From Luteolibacter sp. Y139 (GTDB taxonomy: Bacteria > Verrucomicrobiota > Verrucomicrobiia > Verrucomicrobiales > Akkermansiaceae), in contig NZ_JBBUKT010000006.1 of assembly GCF_038066715.1 (NCBI RefSeq), positions 1 to 64,000 on the forward strand: a stretch of 64,000 nucleotides of DNA, written 5' to 3'. Numbering within the stretch: the first letter of the stretch is position 1; the number at the start of each line of letters is the position of its first letter. The notes beneath the pieces were generated by a model. That model was not told the origin of the DNA. It saw nothing but the letters and a program-made list of their open reading frames with translations, and did not search any database. The translations under genes were made by a program, and so were the position numbers. This document shows, in pieces, positions 62,258 to 64,000 of this stretch.

Positions 62258-62964
62258 CGCGTTCTCGGGGTGCGGTTGGTGTTGATGTCGTCCGAGCCGA
62301 TCAAGCCGTCGCGGACGTGAACGATTCGTTTTGCGTAGTGCGCCACTTCATCCTCGTGGGTGACCATGATGACGGTGATGCCCAAGTCGTCGTTGAGGCG
62401 GCAAAGGAGCTCCATGACCTCGAGCGTGGTCTTCGAGTCCAGGTTGCCGGTTGGTTCGTCGGCGAAAAGCGTGCCGGGATTGGTCACGATTGCCCGGGCA
62501 ATGGCGACGCGCTGCTGCTGGCCGCCGGAGAGTTCGGCGGGCGTATTGCGCTCCTTGTCCGGCAGGCCGACGCTGGCGAGGGCCTTGCGTGCCATCTCGT
62601 GGCGTTGCTTGCGCGTGTAGCCGCGGTAGAGCAGGGGAAGCTCCACGTTCTCCAGCGCGGAGGTGCGGGCGAGCAGGTTGAAGCCTTGGAAGACGAAGCC
62701 GAGCGCGGTGCGGCGCAGTAGCGAGCGCTGGTCCTTGTTGAGCGTCTCTACTCCCACACCTTCGAAGCGGTAGCTGCCGGTGCTCGGCGTATCGAGACAG
62801 CCTAACAGATTCATCAGGGTCGATTTGCCCGAGCCGCTGGGTCCCATGACGGCCAGGAACTCGCCGCGGGCGATGTCCATGTCCACGCCGCGCAACGCCT
62901 GGAACGCGGCATCGCCACGCCCGTAGGTTTTGGTCAGGCCGCGCAGTTCGATGAGGTTGCTCAT
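62254..62964 (-). CDS. MacB/LolD-type ABC transporter ATPase
   Basis: The 236-residue ATPase has Walker A MGPSGSGKSTLMNLLGCLD, the signature ELSGGQQQRVAIARAIVTNP, Walker B TLFADEPTGNLDSKT and the H-loop TVIMVTHEDEVAHYAKRIVH. The length and motifs match the MacB/LolD/FtsE group. It overlaps the permease gene downstream and the adaptor gene upstream by four bases each, so the three are one operon. Confidence 0.92.
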   Translation of the reverse strand: MSNLIELRGLTKTYGRGDAAFQALRGVDMDIARGEFLAVMGPSGSGKSTLMNLLGCLDTPSTGSYRFEGVGVETLNKDQRSLLRRTALGFVFQGFNLLARTSALENVELPLLYRGYTRKQRHEMARKALASVGLPDKERNTPAELSGGQQQRVAIARAIVTNPGTLFADEPTGNLDSKTTLEVMELLCRLNDDLGITVIMVTHEDEVAHYAKRIVHVRDGLIGSDDINTNRTPRTR

Positions 62965-64000
62965 GACTTCATCGGAGGCTTGGCGCTGACGATGATGTCC
63001 GCGCCTTCGGAAAGTCCTTCGCCAGTGATCTCGGTGTCATTGCCATCGGTGAGCCCCGTCGTGACCTTGATCTCGAACGGCTCGCCACTCTTCAGCACCC
63101 AGACACTGGTGTCTTTCTTCTCCGGGCCGGTGGGAAGTCCGCCGTTGGCACCGCGGCCCCAGCGTCGTCCGCCCCCGGGCGAGAGCTGCTGGACGATGGT
63201 GCGGTCGCTTTCTTCCACCTTGCCGAGTTTCTTTGCCGCCACGGGATCGAAGCGGAGCGCTGAGTTTGAGACGGAGAAGATGTCCTGCTTCCGCTCGATG
63301 AAGATGTCGGCGGTCGCCGTCATGCCGGGGCGCAGGCTGAGGTCGTCATTATTCACCTCCAGCTCGGTGCTGTAGGTCACCACGTTGTTGGTGATGGTGG
63401 AGCCGTAGAAGACCTTCTTCACGGTCGCGTTGTAGACGCGTTTCGGCCATGCGGAGACTTTGAACTCAACGGCCTGGCCTTTTTCTACGCGGCCGATGTC
63501 GGACTCCGCGACTGCCACGACGAGTTCCATCTTCCGCAGGTCTTCCGCGATAGTGAAAAGCTCCGGTGCGGTGAAGGAGGCGGCGACGGTTTGGCCGACC
63601 TCCAGCTTGCGCAGCAGGATGGTGCCATTGACGGGCGAGCGGATCACGGCCTTTTCCAGGTCGCGCTCGTTCGACTTCACGTTTGCATCGGCCTCTGCCA
63701 CGGAGGCCTTCGAGCTTTCGAGATCTGCCTGGGCCCGCTCCATGGTGGCCACCGAGGTATCCATGTCTGCCTTCGATGGAGTCTGGCCGCCGCTTAGCTT
63801 GTGCAGTTCTAACAACCGGCCGTGTGATGCCTCGCTTTCGCGCAAGGTCGCCTCGGCCTGATTGACGCGGGCCTTGGCGGAAAGCAGGGCGGCGCGGGTG
63901 CGTTCGGTCTGCTGGGTCAGCTTGATGGTGTCGAGCTTCGCGAGCTGCTGGCCCTTGGTCACGGTGTCATTGGTATCGACGAAAACCTCGGCGACGGTGC
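62961..64000 (-). CDS. MacA-like periplasmic adaptor (5' end outside window)
   Basis: About 345 residues of the C-terminal side are visible. The reading frame runs past the window edge, giving TVAEVFVDTNDTVTKGQQLA, the lipoyl-like half-motif of HlyD/MacA adaptors. A GTG inside that motif is not the true start. A coiled-coil hairpin follows (about AALLSAKARVNQAEATLRES to SVAEADANVKSNERDLEKAV), then the second lipoyl half VIRSPVNGTILLRKLEVGQT and the beta-barrel/membrane-proximal domain (LELVVAVAESDIGRVEKGQA in similar form). It links the inner-membrane MacB-like pump to an outer-membrane channel. It overlaps the ATPase gene by ATGA. Confidence 0.88.
   Translation of the reverse strand, partial: TVAEVFVDTNDTVTKGQQLAKLDTIKLTQQTERTRAALLSAKARVNQAEATLRESEASHGRLLELHKLSGGQTPSKADMDTSVATMERAQADLESSKASVAEADANVKSNERDLEKAVIRSPVNGTILLRKLEVGQTVAASFTAPELFTIAEDLRKMELVVAVAESDIGRVEKGQAVEFKVSAWPKRVYNATVKKVFYGSTITNNVVTYSTELEVNNDDLSLRPGMTATADIFIERKQDIFSVSNSALRFDPVAAKKLGKVEESDRTIVQQLSPGGGRRWGRGANGGLPTGPEKKDTSVWVLKSGEPFEIKVTTGLTDGNDTEITGEGLSEGADIIVSAKPPMKS

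Overview
The window is a G+C-rich bacterial chromosome segment that looks like Verrucomicrobiota, most likely a Luteolibacter/Haloferula-type member of the Verrucomicrobiaceae-Akkermansiaceae group. The evidence is the gene content: a PVC-type heme-binding CxxCH giant with an N-terminal ThuA domain, a DUF1552/DUF1592 pair, an autotransporter-associated beta-strand repeat protein, PEP-CTERM and ELWxSDGT-repeat secreted proteins, WAxxDP-repeat proteins, and a perfect match to the palindrome TGTTC-N4-GAACA known to me as the Verrucomicrobia LexA box. The assignment is by inference; no rRNA is present to confirm it.

Layout. 1-93 is the end of an insertion element of IS21-like build. 115-4106 holds a surface-polysaccharide O-acetylation pair (SGNH-like protein plus MBOAT acyltransferase) and a divergent glycosyltransferase. 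4148-13829 is mixed: a secreted multidomain glycosidase, a HEAT-repeat protein, an SMP-30-type lactonase, a methyltransferase overlapping an NTPase with an altered P-loop, and an ABC exporter. 14385-24110 holds a 1.4-thousand-residue beta-strand repeat protein, three poorly known exported or membrane proteins and a GH2 glycosidase. 24259-31849 has a HupE/UreJ-type membrane protein, tRNA-Ser(UGA), a dctA transporter bracketed by a 255-bp direct repeat of the tail of a ThuA-like gene, the intact ThuA gene, and the PVC heme protein. 32175-38060 is an assimilatory sulfur cluster: cysJ, cysI, cysH, a cupin gene, cysK. 38266-46023 holds an ELWxSDGT protein, a PEP-CTERM protein and the DUF1552/DUF1592 operon. 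46152-52448 contains a short-chain dehydrogenase and an SOS operon. 52522-57379 is a divergent sugar-acid-type catabolic locus with its own LacI regulator and a palindromic operator candidate. 57515-64000 has a repeat protein, a two-component system and a MacAB-type efflux operon that runs off the window.

The most notable object is the SOS operon at 47026-52448. A perfect LexA box overlaps the candidate -35 of imuA. The next gene is one uninterrupted reading frame of 1583 residues that joins a complete ImuB (Y-family, active-site residues lost) to a complete DnaE2 (error-prone PolIII alpha, catalytic aspartates kept). The translesion mutasome, usually three separate proteins, is therefore encoded here as ImuA plus a covalent ImuB-DnaE2 polymerase. 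The second notable object is the 255-bp gapless direct repeat (about 88 % identical by eye) either side of dctA, which looks like the scar of an insertion or unequal exchange at the 3' end of a ThuA gene.

No CRISPR array, rRNA operon, plasmid origin or phage gene was seen. Opposite-strand open frames are abundant because of the base composition and have been left out.
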